The notes under the pieces: model-generated | The model's database searches: none | Seen by the model: only the letters and a program-made list of their open reading frames with translations | Told to the model about the DNA's origin: nothing | Made by a program: the position numbers and the translations under genes | DNA from: Strongylocentrotus purpuratus | Lineage: Eukaryota > Echinodermata > Echinoidea > Camarodonta > Strongylocentrotidae | Length of the DNA: 64,000 nucleotides | Direction: 5' to 3' | Assembly (NCBI RefSeq): GCF_000002235.5 | Contig: NW_022145613.1 | Span: 5,506,447 to 5,570,446 of the forward strand | In this document: positions 14,001 through 29,000 of the stretch, piece by piece | Position numbering within the stretch: position 1 is the first letter of the stretch | Layout: each line of letters begins with the position of its first letter

Positions 14001-17000
14001 AAAAAACTTTAATAGTAAACACATGCCTTCTTGGAATTCATGGGGAATGTTTTAGAGGTTTAATTCAACCTTATATGATCGACTGACACCAAGCCAACAC
14101 TGTCTTCTGTTATTCCAAGAAACTTCAAAATATATTTTCTCGAAGTGGACATCTACTGTCCAAGCACAATCTTGTTAGTGCCAGAAGGGCAGTAACCCAG
14201 TAAAATGACATGACGCCCTTTTCGGCTCTTATCAGACAATACAGTTACCGGTATGCCCTTCTGCTTGGCACAAGTCATTTCATTCGTGAACATTAATGAT
14301 TTCCTGTTTATCATTCACTTCAACATGGATAAGATTACATCTGAAATAATCTAACATTTGATTGATTGTTAAATAAATCATGGGAAATGTATTTGTAATC
14401 GTAAGGATGATTGATAAATCCATTCTTTACGAAACAATGGGTGAAACCGACCTAGGAAAGAAACGTATTATCTACTTGAAGGCTACTAGGCACCTGGAAA
14501 TGTGGAATTAAAGGAACATCTAAATAAACATTTAAATAATAATAATAATAAATAAATAATAATAAATAATAATAATTGGATTTATATAGTGCCTTTTCCA
14601 AAGGTTACAAGGCGCATCACCATATATATCGACCTCAAGTACTCCATCAGAGCCAGAAGGTGGTTAACTCTGAGGAAATTGTTACAGTGTATGAATTAAT
14701 GCCCTTCTGTTGTCGAACGGATGTACATGTAATGTCATTGTTTACTGATATATTGAAACAAAATGTTCTTTATGATCTATTTGATCCTTCCAAAGGCAGC
14801 AAGATACCATTGTCAAGATTCAAGATTTCTTATTCAACCATAACCATTAAAAACATACAAACAATAATACAAAATCCAGTATGGAATATGGAAAGGACAA
14901 ATAGAAAAGCAAATGCTCGTGAGGAATGGCTCTGAAAGAGAGAATACACAATCCAAAACAAGATATGAAAATGTTTATATTGACCAGGCACTCAGGCAGT
15001 CATACAGATTAAAATAGCAAAGATGCAAAGCAATCTTCAAATCAAGAATAGACACCCTTAGAAATATCAAATATGTAAAGTCAAATAGCACACCTGTGAT
15101 ATAAGATGATCAGTTAGACATAGGTACTCCCATGTACAACCTATATAGAATTGTCATCCCATTGATGTTCCTCAATATTGACATTTAATAGAACCTGCTG
15201 GTTGCTATGGATATATCCTTGGTCTATAGATAATGAATATATTATTATCAATGCAAATCGCTATTCTGAAGCATGGTTAACACTGACTTAACAGTGCTCC
15301 CCAGAGTAATTTGCGTATACCGGTAGCTAGAGTATATAAGAAATCAACCTTATAAATGTTACCTGGCATTTATTCTACAGGTTAATGGTGAAGGATTATG
15401 AAGTACAAAAGGAAAGCATACAATCTTGCTCAGAGAACCCAAGTTTGACTTGGGTCTAGTGCATTCCTAACAGGAAAGGCACTAAATCGATTGTGTAGTT
15501 TATTTTATTTTGTAGTAGCCATGTAGAAAAATATTAAAATATCACAGACTCTTAAAACAATGTTCATATTAAATCTTTCCGATACCATACTAAAAAAAGT
15601 GCAGCCTATTTATTTTGCACATGTTGCCATGCCTTTCTTATGTTTTTACCATGAATGCCAAACAATTCCCTCTAATTATATAAATCTAAATTTGGCCATT
15701 AGTATAGAGATATGCTTATTTTTATTTGTATTTGGCATTGAATGAGGGAAATGTTTTCATTGACTGTAGAGATGTATATTCCTATATTGCAGGACAAATG
15801 TGTCATTCCTATTTGTAAGTTTATCCTCATTATTAGAACTAATTTATGATGATTAATCCAGCTGTATATTTTGTTACACAGGAAGAAGTGTATCAGATAT
15901 CAATTACTAGGTTTTTAAAATCCCTTTTAGGGCTGAAAATAGTTTGCATATCGCCTTGGCCTCCTTTCTTCCATACATCTGTTGTGATAATGCATTTTTA
16001 ATTAATCTAAACAAAATTATAATATGAATGATCTTTTATCTGATATACAGATGTTTCAAAATTACTCTTTCCCTACAGTAGTGGGGACTGTGAGGTTGTC
16101 ATCACAAGTGTTTCGGGTCCTCTGTATTTTTTCTTCTTCATTTATTATTATTCTCCTCTCAACTTTTATCTGAAAATTTTTAATTAATTTGGAGTCCAAG
16201 TATGTTGTAATTCATAGTGATAGATAATTAGATCCATAACAATATAAACATGGGTATACAACCCCATGAACCTCATGTCTGTTATGAGAAAATGTGGACA
16301 ATTCTTGCCTGAATTATTTTGCAAGTACATGCATGCCGCAAGTGCCTTCTTCAAAAGTCTGTCGGAAAATGAAGTCATGCTATTTCCATAGTTACCCCTC
16401 AGAGCTTATATCTTTAGTCGTTAAATTTAATGCTAGGATTATTGTAAATATTTAAACATGTTGACAAACTTTTTTCAGCAGTCAGAATTTCTATTGGAAG
16501 AGATAACAAAAGCTTATAGGAAATTTCAGCAGAAAGAATGAAAAATAAAATTCTGAAATGATGAAGTGATGTTTAGAGTATCCTCCCGACCCAAATAAAA
16601 AAGAACCTGAAAAGAAAGAAATGCAAAGGGAAGTTTTCTTTTTATTACACTTCTAGCAAATCTTCTGGAGAAGAAATGTACGCATGTATTATTGCAGCTA
16701 ATGATTTTGAAGGGTGTGGTATTTTGACGTCAACAAATGAACTTCATGTCTTACAAACATAGTAGAATGACTAATTTGTCTAATTGGAGGGATATTGGAT
16801 AACTAGCAAATGTCTCCCATGATTGCTTTGTTTTCAATTTCCATATTTTTATGACTGTGTTTTTCTGAGGAGGAAATAATATTAATTGAAACCAGTGGAT
16901 ATTGTTAGTGCACAGTTGTGGGTCAATTGAAGGGGATTAGTTGGTTGTTTCTGCATACCATCTTCTGAGAGCCACAAAGGGTCTTAATATACATTACATT

Positions 17001-20000
17001 TACAGAGAGGTAATGTCTTTCTTGTCCTTAAGTTCAGCAGACAGTGTTATAATTTCTGCTTACACTGAATTGAGATGTGGTTAGATAGAAACTCAACTGT
17101 TATTTAAAAAAAAGCTGTCTGGACTATGGAGTGAAAGTAGAAAAGTCCTCTTTGTATTTGTGCAATTTTGTTGAAATCAGATTATATTCCTACTTCTTTA
17201 GACATCCTTTAGAGTAGATTTGGCTTTAAAACGTGTATTTACTAGAACGTCAATCTTCGTTAATACTACTGTACACGTGACATTGTTGATATATTCAGCC
17301 ATCGATTAATCTCATTGAGATACTAGCAAAACTACAAACTAAATTGTGACAAATGTTTTTTGATGAAAAAGTAACACGGTCGAGTACCATATATGTTTCT
17401 ACTCTATATGTCAATATACCGTAGTACATGTAAGGTAACAACAATATAAGTTGTGTACTGGAGAGACTGGCCGTTGTTCTAGCATGCTAAAAGTTCATAT
17501 ACCGTCACACAGGAAGAGGAAGTGATAATGTAGCTTGATTCAAGTGTAATGTTAATTGCACTCAACTTGACTTTTTATGGGACTTGAATACCTACACACA
17601 AAGGCTTTTATTGCGTGTAGGAACATTATGTGCTGTGTGTGCAGATTTATATTTAGGAACATTACATGTATATGTAGTAAATAAATATATGTGAGAGCAG
17701 AGAAATATCTAGCTTTTGGAAGGTGCAAAACAGATCTAAAAGCTGAAAAAGAGCCCTGATTAACAAAATAAATAAGTACACAAATGAATATAAAATAAAA
17801 TGCATGAAAGCGTTGTAAGAAATCTCATTGACGAAGGTCTATCTAAAACAAGTTACTGTCGACATATGTATATCTTACATTGACTATGTTGTAATTTCAT
17901 TTTCAGAAATCCAAAATTATTATATGATGAAATATAGAAAACATGATTTGCATATTTCAGTGACTGTAATTGAATTAATGGGTAGTCTGTGTAAGAAAAT
18001 TTTTGACGTCTATCGATGAAGTTGTTTACCACCTATAACACAAATGTCTGGACTGGGTTTTTCTCTGTGGAAATAGGAATTTCCCTATTTTCCTTTTTAG
18101 GAGGTTGATGACATACCTTTTCTAGAAAAACAGGAAACTGAAGTAAAAGCCATGGCCATTACCAAAAGAGAAATGAACAACAACAAAAAAAAGGGGGAGA
18201 GAGAAAGAGAGAGCCATGTAGAGCAAAAGAATAAGATCATCTTAAATATGTGATATTAGTTTCACTCAACTTTACTTTTTATGCAAACTAATATGAAAGC
18301 TAATCTCATTTATGGAATACACTTACCAATCTTTTCCAAAGAACTTTCTTCTAAAAATTCAACTGATTGCTGTGCCTACAATTTTTGATCACTTATACCA
18401 GTTTAGCCGAACCTGTCTTAATGACTACCTCTTTATAGTCTACATGTCTACAGTGGCCACTGTCTCTATTTCCCGTGGGTGGCCTCAATAGATGGGTGGG
18501 GCTGTACATTGGTTTCTGTTTCTTTATATAGTGTTTCTTTGTCTTTTTGCAAAGCTCTGTTGAGATGAGGCAATTGATGTTTAATCATTTATTTCATTTG
18601 TTTCTTCTACTTTACAGCGTTATGTGGTGATCGTGTGGTGCAGATGACCAAGACCTACAATGACATTGATGCAGTTACAAAACTACTGGAAGAGGTTAGT
18701 CATTTTTTTCTTCATTTTCTCCTAAAACATTCTCTTCAGATTCTAATGAATATATTTGAACATTATTTTCACATCAATTTGATTAAAGTCTCATTCAAAT
18801 GGCCTATCATGCCTTTTACAGGATCTGAAACATGTCTTCAGAAGTAAATGAGTACATCTGTTATATGTTTCTCTGCATGAATTTTAATCTAATCTTGAAC
18901 TTTTAAATTTCCATTTCATGTGAAATTCCTGTAGGCAATAAAAGAAATGAATCTTAACCCCAAAAGTCCCTTCAATGGATTTTTTTAATGCTGAAGATAA
19001 TCGGTTTAAACAGTTTTTAATGTTGATACTTGCGGTTTCAACTCAGAATATGTGAGTTGTTCAACAGGCTAAACTTGTGGCGTGCACATACATGTAAGTC
19101 AGCCATGCCACTTTTAACCAAGCATCTGGCTATAAAGCAACAACTTGCTTTCAATTATACTTGGGGGAGGCTTGTAACTGTCTGAATTAGTAACACCTTT
19201 ATTGCACACCTGCCATTGATTGGTGAGATGCTTTTTTGGGTTAAAAGAGGAGCAGGAAAGACTCATCTTACATTTCACTAAGACACACCTTAAAGGCATC
19301 CTTTAACAATGTTAAATCTGAGACGCATGGCCCTACCTGTTATCAGTGTCTGTGATATGGTGTAATATTGAAGCCCTAAAAAAGATTGCGATTCAAAATG
19401 ATCATGAAGTTCCTCAAAAAGTAAAAATCTTTGAGTGACCGGTTTTACCATACTCATTTCCCCCAATAGACTAGTGTTATAAGAACTGTTAGGAAAACGA
19501 AAATGAAATTTCGATTTCCAATCATAAATATCTTGATAATCAGACAGGCGATCGGCTTGTAAAAGTCATGGGATTCCTGACTGACCTAAAGGTTTATAAT
19601 TACGATTGCAGCATGAGCTAAATCCAGGAATTTGTTTCAAAATCTGGGGCAATGTTACCGTGTCACTTTAATGAGAAGTGTTTCTTGTTTGTTGTTTTTG
19701 AGTACAGAAGGAGAAGGATTTGGAGCTTGCAGCCAAGATTGGCCAATCTCTCCTGCAACAGAACAAGCAACTTGAGGGTCGGATTGAATTAACGGAAGAG
19801 AAGCTCACAATTGTCGCAGATCAGGTAAGAATCCCTTCTTTATTTCAAAATGATTTCCATCCTTCTCAACTTTATATTGAATATTGGAATTCTCTTTCTC
19901 TTTCCTATACCCAAGAAACACTATGTAGTTATGTTTTTATCAGCATTTTTATTGAGTGTCAAGAAATTTGTGCAATCCATTAACAAACAAACAAAGATAA

Positions 20001-23000
20001 CCAATAAAAAGTAAATGGTGTAAATATTTCAACATAATGCTAACCAAGCAAAGTCGACTAGCTGCCCTGTCCAAAAGTCATGTTCTTGGGTGAAGTGGGA
20101 GAATCAACATTTACATTGATATATCAGAACATTGTGATTGGCCAATAATAGTTTGTGATTCTTATCAACAAGTATGGAATATTTGTCATAAGGATCATGT
20201 GATCAATTTGGGTTGACATGTGAAAATGTGAAGAGTGCATGTGATCGTGCGAGCATCTGATATGAACTTTGACCTACTTGAACATTGGGCGCATTTAGTG
20301 GGCGAAATGTGTCGTTAATGTCTACAAGATAACATAAACAAAGAAAAGGGAGGATTGTTCATTTCTTATTGAATGATGTTACATATTAATATAAAAAAAT
20401 GGTTTTCATTTCATTCATAACTTTTCCAAGAATTGTTAGCACTATAATGAGAAATTTGTAATGAGTGATTTTAATAATAAGGAATCCTATTAAAATGTAG
20501 TTAAGAATAAAATTCTCAAAACAACATCAAGAAAAGGAAAGGTAAAAATAAACAGAATGTACAACTTATGCAGATTCATGACATCTGCCGAAGAAATTTG
20601 ATCGGTAAATCATTCATATAAAACCAATTTGTTAGGAGAACTAAAGCTTAAAAAATGGTCCTTAAGTACCAAGGGAGAGTAAATGTATATAATTTTTATG
20701 TAGCTTCAAATTATTAACATTATGGTCATTATTTTAGCTTATGAATTTTGTTAAAATGAGTTACAATTAGAAGGCTCAGTGAGTTTATATTTGTGCCTGT
20801 CTATTGTTGATCTTCAGAATACCCAGTACCGGCATGACTTGAAATTGAAGGCGGAGCTACTCAGCATCTATACCAATGATGTGGAACATAGCGACTCCGA
20901 AGACGAAGCCGTATGGTAAGAATTATGAAGATATTGCTCCCTCTGTAGACAGCTGTTAGAAAGCATAACAAAGAGGGCAATAGTGACAACAGTAACATTG
21001 AGAGAAAAGAAAAGAACAACAAGAACAATTATTGTGTATTTTAAATGGAGGAGTAAAGGGGAGAAGAAAGTTAAGCCTTCTTTCCAACTGAAAACAATTA
21101 GGAAGGTTTTTTTCCTGCTTGAATTTAAATTTCTAATGATAAAGAAATATCCCAAAATCTGATCAAATAGTGTGCAGTACATTATTATCTTATGAGTGTA
21201 ATTGAAAATTGTTTATCTTCTTTTTGTTATTGATCTCAAATCTTCATATTTTAAAATTTGAATTTTTAAATTAATGAGACCTTGATCAGATTCCCTGAAT
21301 TTTCCCCAAACTGTATGTTACTTTCTCAATTTTATTATCAAAGTGGTAAAGACGATTATTTGCTCAGTTACTTTCTCTTCAAAATAATATGAAGGGCTAG
21401 GGTAGAATCCATTCCAGGTACATCAACATTAACAACCGACAGAAAAAGATTGAGAACTTCAATTCTACAGATTAGAATTTTGAAATTCTTAATGAGAATG
21501 TCATTTTAAGCTTCCTCAAACCTTACATTGCTTTCTGCAATCATTACTGCAGTTGTGTATTTGCTTGTGCCGGTATTTACTTTTTTCATTGTTTTTTGTT
21601 GATTGAAGGAACATGAAGGGCAAGGCGAGCATCCAGTCCAAGTACATCAACATTGACAACCTGCAGAAGAAAATCAAGAACCTAGAGGAGGAGAATCTTC
21701 ATCTCAGGATAGAGACATGCGAGCTCCGTACAACCACCACCAATATAGAAGAGAAGGAGGAGGAGCTTGTAAGGGACTGCTTCAGACAACTCGGTAAGCA
21801 TGGGTGTTTTTAATTATGCAAGATTCAAGATTTAAAGCCTGTCTGCACTAGTTCGGCCAAGAGGGATTAGACCTCCCTGCATGGTCACTGACGGGTGGTT
21901 ATCTCATCAAATAAGCTCTCAATTAACATAAGAAAAAAATAAAGATCATGGTGGATCAATGGTCACCGACTAGGCATTGTTTGCTATATAGAGGGCGCAA
22001 GTAGCTATAAGTAGTTCAGTGGGGCTTTAAGACTCGAAATGAAATGTTATTGTCTATATTTACAGATTTGCTGTACATCAATGTTACATGCAAATACGTA
22101 AATCAAACATGGTATGGTGTCGTTTTATGGTAATGATGTTGATTGTTAAAGGTAGATTTTGTCGGTTGAAGGTGGTGTAAGGCACTGGTTTTTATGGTAA
22201 TGATGTTGATTGTTAAAGGTAGATTTTGTCGGTCGAAGGTGGTGTAAGGCACTGGTTTTTATGGGAATGATGTTGATTGTTAAAGGTAGATTTTGTCGGT
22301 CGAAGGTGGTGTAAGGCACTGGTTTTTATGGGAATGATGTTGATTGTTAAAGGTAGATTTTGTCGGTCGAAGGTGGTGTAAGGCACTGGTTTTTATGGGA
22401 ATGATGTTGATTGTTAAAGGTAGATTTTGTCGGTTGAAGGTGGTGTAAGGCACTGGTTTTTATGGGAATGATGTTGATTGTTAAAGGTAGATTTTGTCGG
22501 TCGAAGGTGGTGTAAGGCACTGGTTTTTATGGGAATGATGTTGATTGTTAAAGGTAGATTTTGTCGGTCGAAGGTGGTGTAAGGCACTGGTTTTTATGGG
22601 AATGATGTTGATTGTTAAAGGTAGATTTTGTCGGTTGAAGGTGGTGTAAGGCACTGGTTTTTATGGTAATGATGTTGATTGTTAAAGGTAGATTTTGTCG
22701 GTCGAAGGTGGTGTAAGGCACTGGTTTTTATGGGAATGATGTTGATTGTTAAAGGTAGATTTTGTCGGTCGAAGGTGGTATAAGGCACTGGTTTTTATGG
22801 GAATGATGTTGATTGTTAAAGGTAGATTTTGTCAGTCGAAGGTGGTATAAGGCACTGGTTTTTATGGGAATGATGTTGATTGTTAAAGGTAGATTTTGTC
22901 GGTTGAAGGTGGTGTAAGGCACTGGTTTTTATGGGAATGATGTTGATTGTTAAAGGTAGATTTTGTCGGTCGAAGGTGGTGTAAGGCACTGGTTTTTATG

Positions 23001-26000
23001 GGAATGATGTTGATTGTTAAAGGTAGATTTTGTCGGTCGAAGGTGGTGTAAGGCACTGGTTTTTATGGGAATGATGTTGATTGTTAAAGGTAGATTTTGT
23101 CGGTTGAAGGTGGTGTAAGGCACTGGTTTTTATGGGAATGATGTTGATTGTTAAAGGTAGATTTTGTCGGTCGAAGGTGGTGTAAGGCACTGGTTTTTAT
23201 GGGAATGATGTTGATTGTTAAAGGTAGATTTTGTCGGTCGAAGGTGGTATAAGGCACTGGTTTTTATGGGAATGATGTTGATTGTTAAAGGTAGATTTTG
23301 TCAGTCGAAGGTGGTATAAGGCACTGGTTTTTATGGGAATGATGTTGATTGTTAAAGGTAGATTTTGTCGGTTGAAGGTGGTGTAAGGCACTGGTTTTTA
23401 TGGGAATGATGTTGATTGTTAAAGGTAGATTTTGTCGGTTGAAGGTGGTGTAAGGCACTGGTTTTTATGGGAATGATGTTGATTGTTAAAGGTAGATTTT
23501 GTCTGTCGAAGGTGGTGTAAGGCACTGGTTTTTATGGGAATGATGTTGATTGTTAAAGGTAGATTTTGTCGGTTGAAGGTGGTGTAAGGCACTGGTTTTT
23601 ATGGGAATGATGTTGATTGTTAAAGGTAGATTTTGTCTGTCGAAGGTGGTGTAAGGCACTGGTTTTTATGGGAATGATGTTGATTGTTAAAGGTAGATTT
23701 TGTCTGTCGAAGGTGGTGTAAGGCACTGGTTTTTATGGGAATGATGTTGATTGTTAAAGGTAGATTTTGTCGGTCGAAGGTGGTGTAAGGCACTGGTTTT
23801 TATGGGAATGATGTTGATTGTTAAAGGTAGATTTTGTCAGTTGAAGGCGGTGTAAGGCACTGGTTCCTCTGTCCTTGAAAATGACATCAAGTATCAAGTT
23901 TATTTGTCTTCCAGAAATCACATGTAACAAAATATAATAGAGTATAATCATAACGAGGAGAGCTTGGTTGAAGCACAGTTTGTTAAGTTAAGGCCCCTCA
24001 TATGATGTGACAATGAGAGAGTTTTTTAGTTTGTGTAAAGAAATGTTAGAAAGCCATGGTTGAGATAATATTTGTCTCCATGTAAAAGCAAAAGGGCTCA
24101 TATTTGCTTACCTATAAGTAAATACCTGCTTGTTAGCATCCGGGTAAAACAAGTGTTAGTACTTTTACAAAGTTGAGTACACTTGAAAATCTTTATATTC
24201 ATGCAGTATAAAATCCATAAGAGAAGGGGTGTGGTGGTATAGTGGTTCATCCACTTGACTCTCAATCCAAAGGTTGAGGGTTGGAATCCCATCTTGACAC
24301 TAATATCCTTTGGCAAGACATCAATCTGTATTTGCCGCTTTCCACCGAGGTTTAAATGGGTCCCGGATATTGTAGAGCGCTACATATTTGGCCGCTTGGC
24401 TGACCGGGGTAATAAGCTTGGATTGCCAGAAGCGTCATAGCATGGTGAACATGTGCGCTATATAAGAAGCCACCATTATTCTTCTTCTTATTGTTATTAT
24501 TGAGAGATATTTTTAGGTTATAAGGGTAGTGGAGATTTTGGAACGTTATATTTGGGGGCACTCGTTCATTGAATATTTAGAAATATGCTAGAAAACTCCA
24601 AAATCTTACTCCCAACCTGATGTTCACTGAAATGTATATCAAAAGCTTTTCTTCCTCCATTTTATTGTGTCTTACATGTTTGAAGGACCAATAATCTGTC
24701 TTTTATACATTTCAAAAGAACTCATAGTTTAATAGTGCTCTCTATTTTACATTTCTGCCTCTCTCTCTCTCTTTATTCAGGTGATGCACGTGGTACTTGT
24801 GAGATTCTGACGGATGAGCTGAGTAAGAGGTTTGAGGAGAACATGAGGCAACAGGAAGAGATCACCTATCTCTTGGCCCAACTTGTTGACCTCCAGCAAA
24901 AGGTCAAAAAGGTGAGTGACCTCTATTAACTTGGCGTCAGCAAATTTTTGTTTCACTAAAACGGCTGTTCAATTCACCTCGTATATAAATTATATGAGAA
25001 GAATGATCATAACAACAATATGATTTTGAGATTGGAGAGTCTTAAACTTTCATTTTGAAAGTGGCAATATTTGTTCATTTCTAAATTATTTGAGGGAGAT
25101 TGTTCATTGTGTATGGGAAATAAAAACTCCAATTTGAATTGCAACAGAATTTAAATCAGCTGAATTCTAATTTAAAATTACATTGCCAAATACCTTGTGA
25201 GATGAGAAGTAGGAAATATTTTGACTTCATTTTTACGGTGTAAACAGTACCTTCTGCAAGGCCTTTGAAAGTATTGTTTTAAATCTGCTAACCTGGACAA
25301 CCCTTGTAACTGAATAGTACATGTATTTTTTTCTGAGCCCACAAAAGAGGAAAATACAAATATTCGTGACATGTGTATTAATCCAGCCTTAGACTCTTGG
25401 TCTGAATATCTACTGTGATTATGATTATGTCTTTACTTTCTTTCAGCTTTCCGTTGAGAATGAGGAGATGAGCCGGCACCTTACAGCTTCCAAAGATTCA
25501 CAGCAAGACCTAGTCAAAGATGTAAGAAAGGCCCTGTCAAGCTTTTGATGTTTTTTATAACTTTGGTTCAACAGATTGTACAACATATACTCTGCCAACA
25601 ATTACTCCACTGTCAGTTTCTACCTGTCAGTTTCTACCTTTAGCCCTGGACCTGACACTATCCCTAATCTAAACTAAACTAAATGAAAGGCCCATCGCAA
25701 CCCTAACCCTAATCAAAACCTAGGTTTAAAACAAAAAAGGCCCTGAGCAAATAACAATGGAGTATGTGTTACTGGATCATGTGTCAGATCATCGTCATAC
25801 ATTGAAGGAGTTGTCAACAGAAGCATCAAGTAGGTTTTAGAAAAGGAAACAAGTTGTGTTTTCCTTCAAAATAAGCGAGATATGTCATTGAAAATTGGAG
25901 AAGATCCAATAAAGAGTGAGAAATTTAATTTATTTGTGAGCTTTCAAATAAGAAAATCCTGGACTTATTACTTGCATTTGTTTTGAAGTCTTCAATTGGT

Positions 26001-29000
26001 ATTAACTGAGAGGGAAAATGAACTGAGAGGGAAAATGAACTGAGAGGGAAAATGTTAGTTCACGCTTAACATTTTTGTTCATCTCATTTCTGAATTATCG
26101 ATTTTGAAAAGCTATTTTTCTGATCTCGAGAGCTGCACAGAATTCAGTTATTATTTCTGCATATGATATATATTTTTCTACTACTCTCCATTGATGTTCT
26201 TATGGGTTGTTACGAACTGTTATTTTAAACTTTCCATAATTATGCTTTACTGTTTCAGTTAATTGAGACGAAAGAAAAGTATGAGGAAGTTTACACCATG
26301 TTCCAAGAAGCGCAGGAGACAGCGAAGAGATCTAACCGTAGTTCTATGTCCCACGGCGGTATCGGCTTTGGCACCTATCTAAACCCACTACCAGTCTTCC
26401 CTGCTGTAAGTTACCCCATTTCTTATGTGCCCTTACCCTCCAGGGGTGTGCGAAACCCCCCATCTTGCTCTCGAAAACAGGAAAGAAGAGAAAAGAAAAG
26501 AAGAAGGCATTCAAACCAGAAATGCACAAGCTAGATATCAGAGAGATCTAGTGACAAGTTTATGTCCCATTGCAGTATCAGCTTTGGCACCTATCTCAAC
26601 CCTAAACTTGTCTTCCCCACTGTAAGTTAGCCCTCTCTGTCTAGCTTTAACATCAAGTAGGCCCGTACTGTTTAGGTACATTTATACACCCATCACCCCC
26701 CCCCCCCCCCCATCAATCCTGGTACCTGGCAGGAATTAATTCCTTGAAATGCTAGAGCGCTGTAATGGCAGCCATCGTAAAGCCAGGGTAATAATCAGGA
26801 GTGCCTTGAGTGTCAAGTCTGACAGATACAAGCGCTAAACAGGAACCCAATATTATTATTATTATGATCATCTAAAAAAGCTGCATTTCTATTGAGACAC
26901 AATAGCTCTGTGGCTAGAGTATTGATGTTTGGATGGGAGCTCCAGGTGCGGAACTAGAGAAGTATTTAAACAGGTCCTGAAATTTGGTTTTGGAGTGTCA
27001 AAGATTATAGATTGCAATTGACTATGGACTGGTTTCCAAAAATGATGAGTCTCAAGATCATTTTCAATGATGACATTAGGAGGAGGGGACAGGGTTGTTC
27101 CAGAGTTTGGGCGTGACACTAAATAAAAGAAAAGCCATCATATATCTCAATAAACATTTTTAATGGAGGCCTCTCTATAAAAATTAAATTCTTAATGACA
27201 CATTAACAAATTTAGTGCGTCTGGGTAATGTTTTTAATGCCTGAATTGAAGACATGCTATCATAAATTATCTTATCATGTTTGATTGTCAATATCATTTT
27301 ATGGACTATGTTCCAAAAATATCTGATAATTTGCGATATGATTTGATGTAGAATATTAACTTGATAGATTTTATGTAGAGCTACAAAAGATACTGTAAGA
27401 ATGTTTGCCTAGGATGTCGCAAGAAATGTCAATATTTTGATGGTAGCGAATGATAACGGGAAATTTTTATGTATCACCAATATTGCCAAGAGAAAGATAA
27501 ATCAGTTTTGCAGAACTTTTCCTTTAAAGCCCCACTGCACTACTTGTAGCTACTTGCTCCCTCTATATTGCAAACAATGCCTAAGCGGTGCCTGTTGGTC
27601 CTCCATGAACCCCTTTTTCTTACACTGTATGTTAATTGAGAGCTGAGTTGATGAGCTAACCACCTGTCAGTGATCACGCTGGGAGGTCTAATCCCTCTTG
27701 GCCAAACTAGTGCAGACAGGCTTTAAAGCACCAGAGTGGAAAAGGTATTTTATAGAGTGCATTCTCAATAAAACCTCACCAATATAATATTTTGTATACC
27801 CTCATGAAAAAGGAAGATCATGACACATCTTCTTAAAGCCCCACTGTCCTACTTGTAGCTACTTGCTCCCTCTATATAGAAAACTTCCCCAATCGGTGCC
27901 TGTTGGTCCCCCATGATCCTCTATTTCTTATGTTATTTGAGAGCTGAGTTGATGAGATAGCCACCTGTCAGTGACCTCACTGTGTGGTCTAATCCCTCCT
28001 AGCCACACTAGTGTTTATAAGCTTTAAGAGCATTGAAATTGAAGGACTTGAAAATGGTTGGTATTATTTTGATCGCAGCAATATGCTTTCAATGTTTCTA
28101 CATGTGTAGCAGTTTCATTAAAAATGAAAACGAAAATGGAAGACTTTACAAGTCACTCGTAATGACAATTGATTTTTAGGTCATAGAGATAAAGATGATT
28201 ATCCTGAGGAGCGTGATAAAGCAAACTCTTATCTTGAATTTTCCAATCTACATGTACCTTTGATATTGATGTAGTTGGACGTGACTTTCTTTCTTAAACA
28301 ATAATGCACTCATATTTTATCTCTAGTGTGTAGTCATGTTCCCATAAATACAAAGAGAACGTTTCATTTATATTTGCTTTTACTGAACATGGTTCTCTCA
28401 GAATAATATACAGTTCTCACATGGTTGCGCATCACATTAGTGTAGCGCAAATAAGGTATTATGGCCATGGGAAGTTGCCTTTGAATCTATTTGAGCACAC
28501 TTGAAAATGGAGGGTGTATATACTTGAGAAAGGTGATGTGAAGTTCTCCACCTTGCCCTTGTCTGCATCAACCAAAGTTGAAATTATTTTATCAGCTACA
28601 CATATATTTTGCTAACTTGCTGAATTATCAAGTTTATGGAATATCTTTTCAAACTTACTTCAAGAGTTGACTAATCTAGGAGATAGAAAAGTGTAAGGTA
28701 ATCTAAAACCTTCAGCAGATCAATGGAGGTAGGAGAAGTGTTGTGGTCTAGTGGATAAGTCGTCGGGCTGTGAGCGCCGAAATTGGCAGCCTAGCAGTGC
28801 CAGGTAATATTGGAGCGCCTTGAGCCCCTTGCATGGTGGACATAAATATCTGATATCGATTATTATCATTAACATTGAAGTTGCAACTCATTTAACAAAT
28901 TCGGAGTAGCCATCATTATGTAAGTTCCACGCAGTGTAAATGAATGATTTTGTTCCCATGTGCAGATATATTTTCCAGGATTTTAGAACATAAAGATCAA

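Noticed and set aside
14576..14935. 119-codon plus-strand open frame in TRAK intron 1
   Set aside because: It begins in a SINE-tail-like repeat, has no domain and no splice-site context supporting an exon.
22115..23866. 67-bp repeat array as a CRISPR array or a repeat-protein exon
   Set aside because: Units are contiguous with no unique spacers, the host is a eukaryote, and stops occur in the frames; it is a minisatellite.
24225..24300. Possible functional tRNA gene
   Set aside because: A- and B-box-like parts are present but acceptor and anticodon stems do not pair and a SINE body follows.
26406..26534. Read-through extension of TRAK exon 8
   Set aside because: The frame runs on to a stop at 26534 without homology, and splicing at 26406 gives a perfect match to the family.
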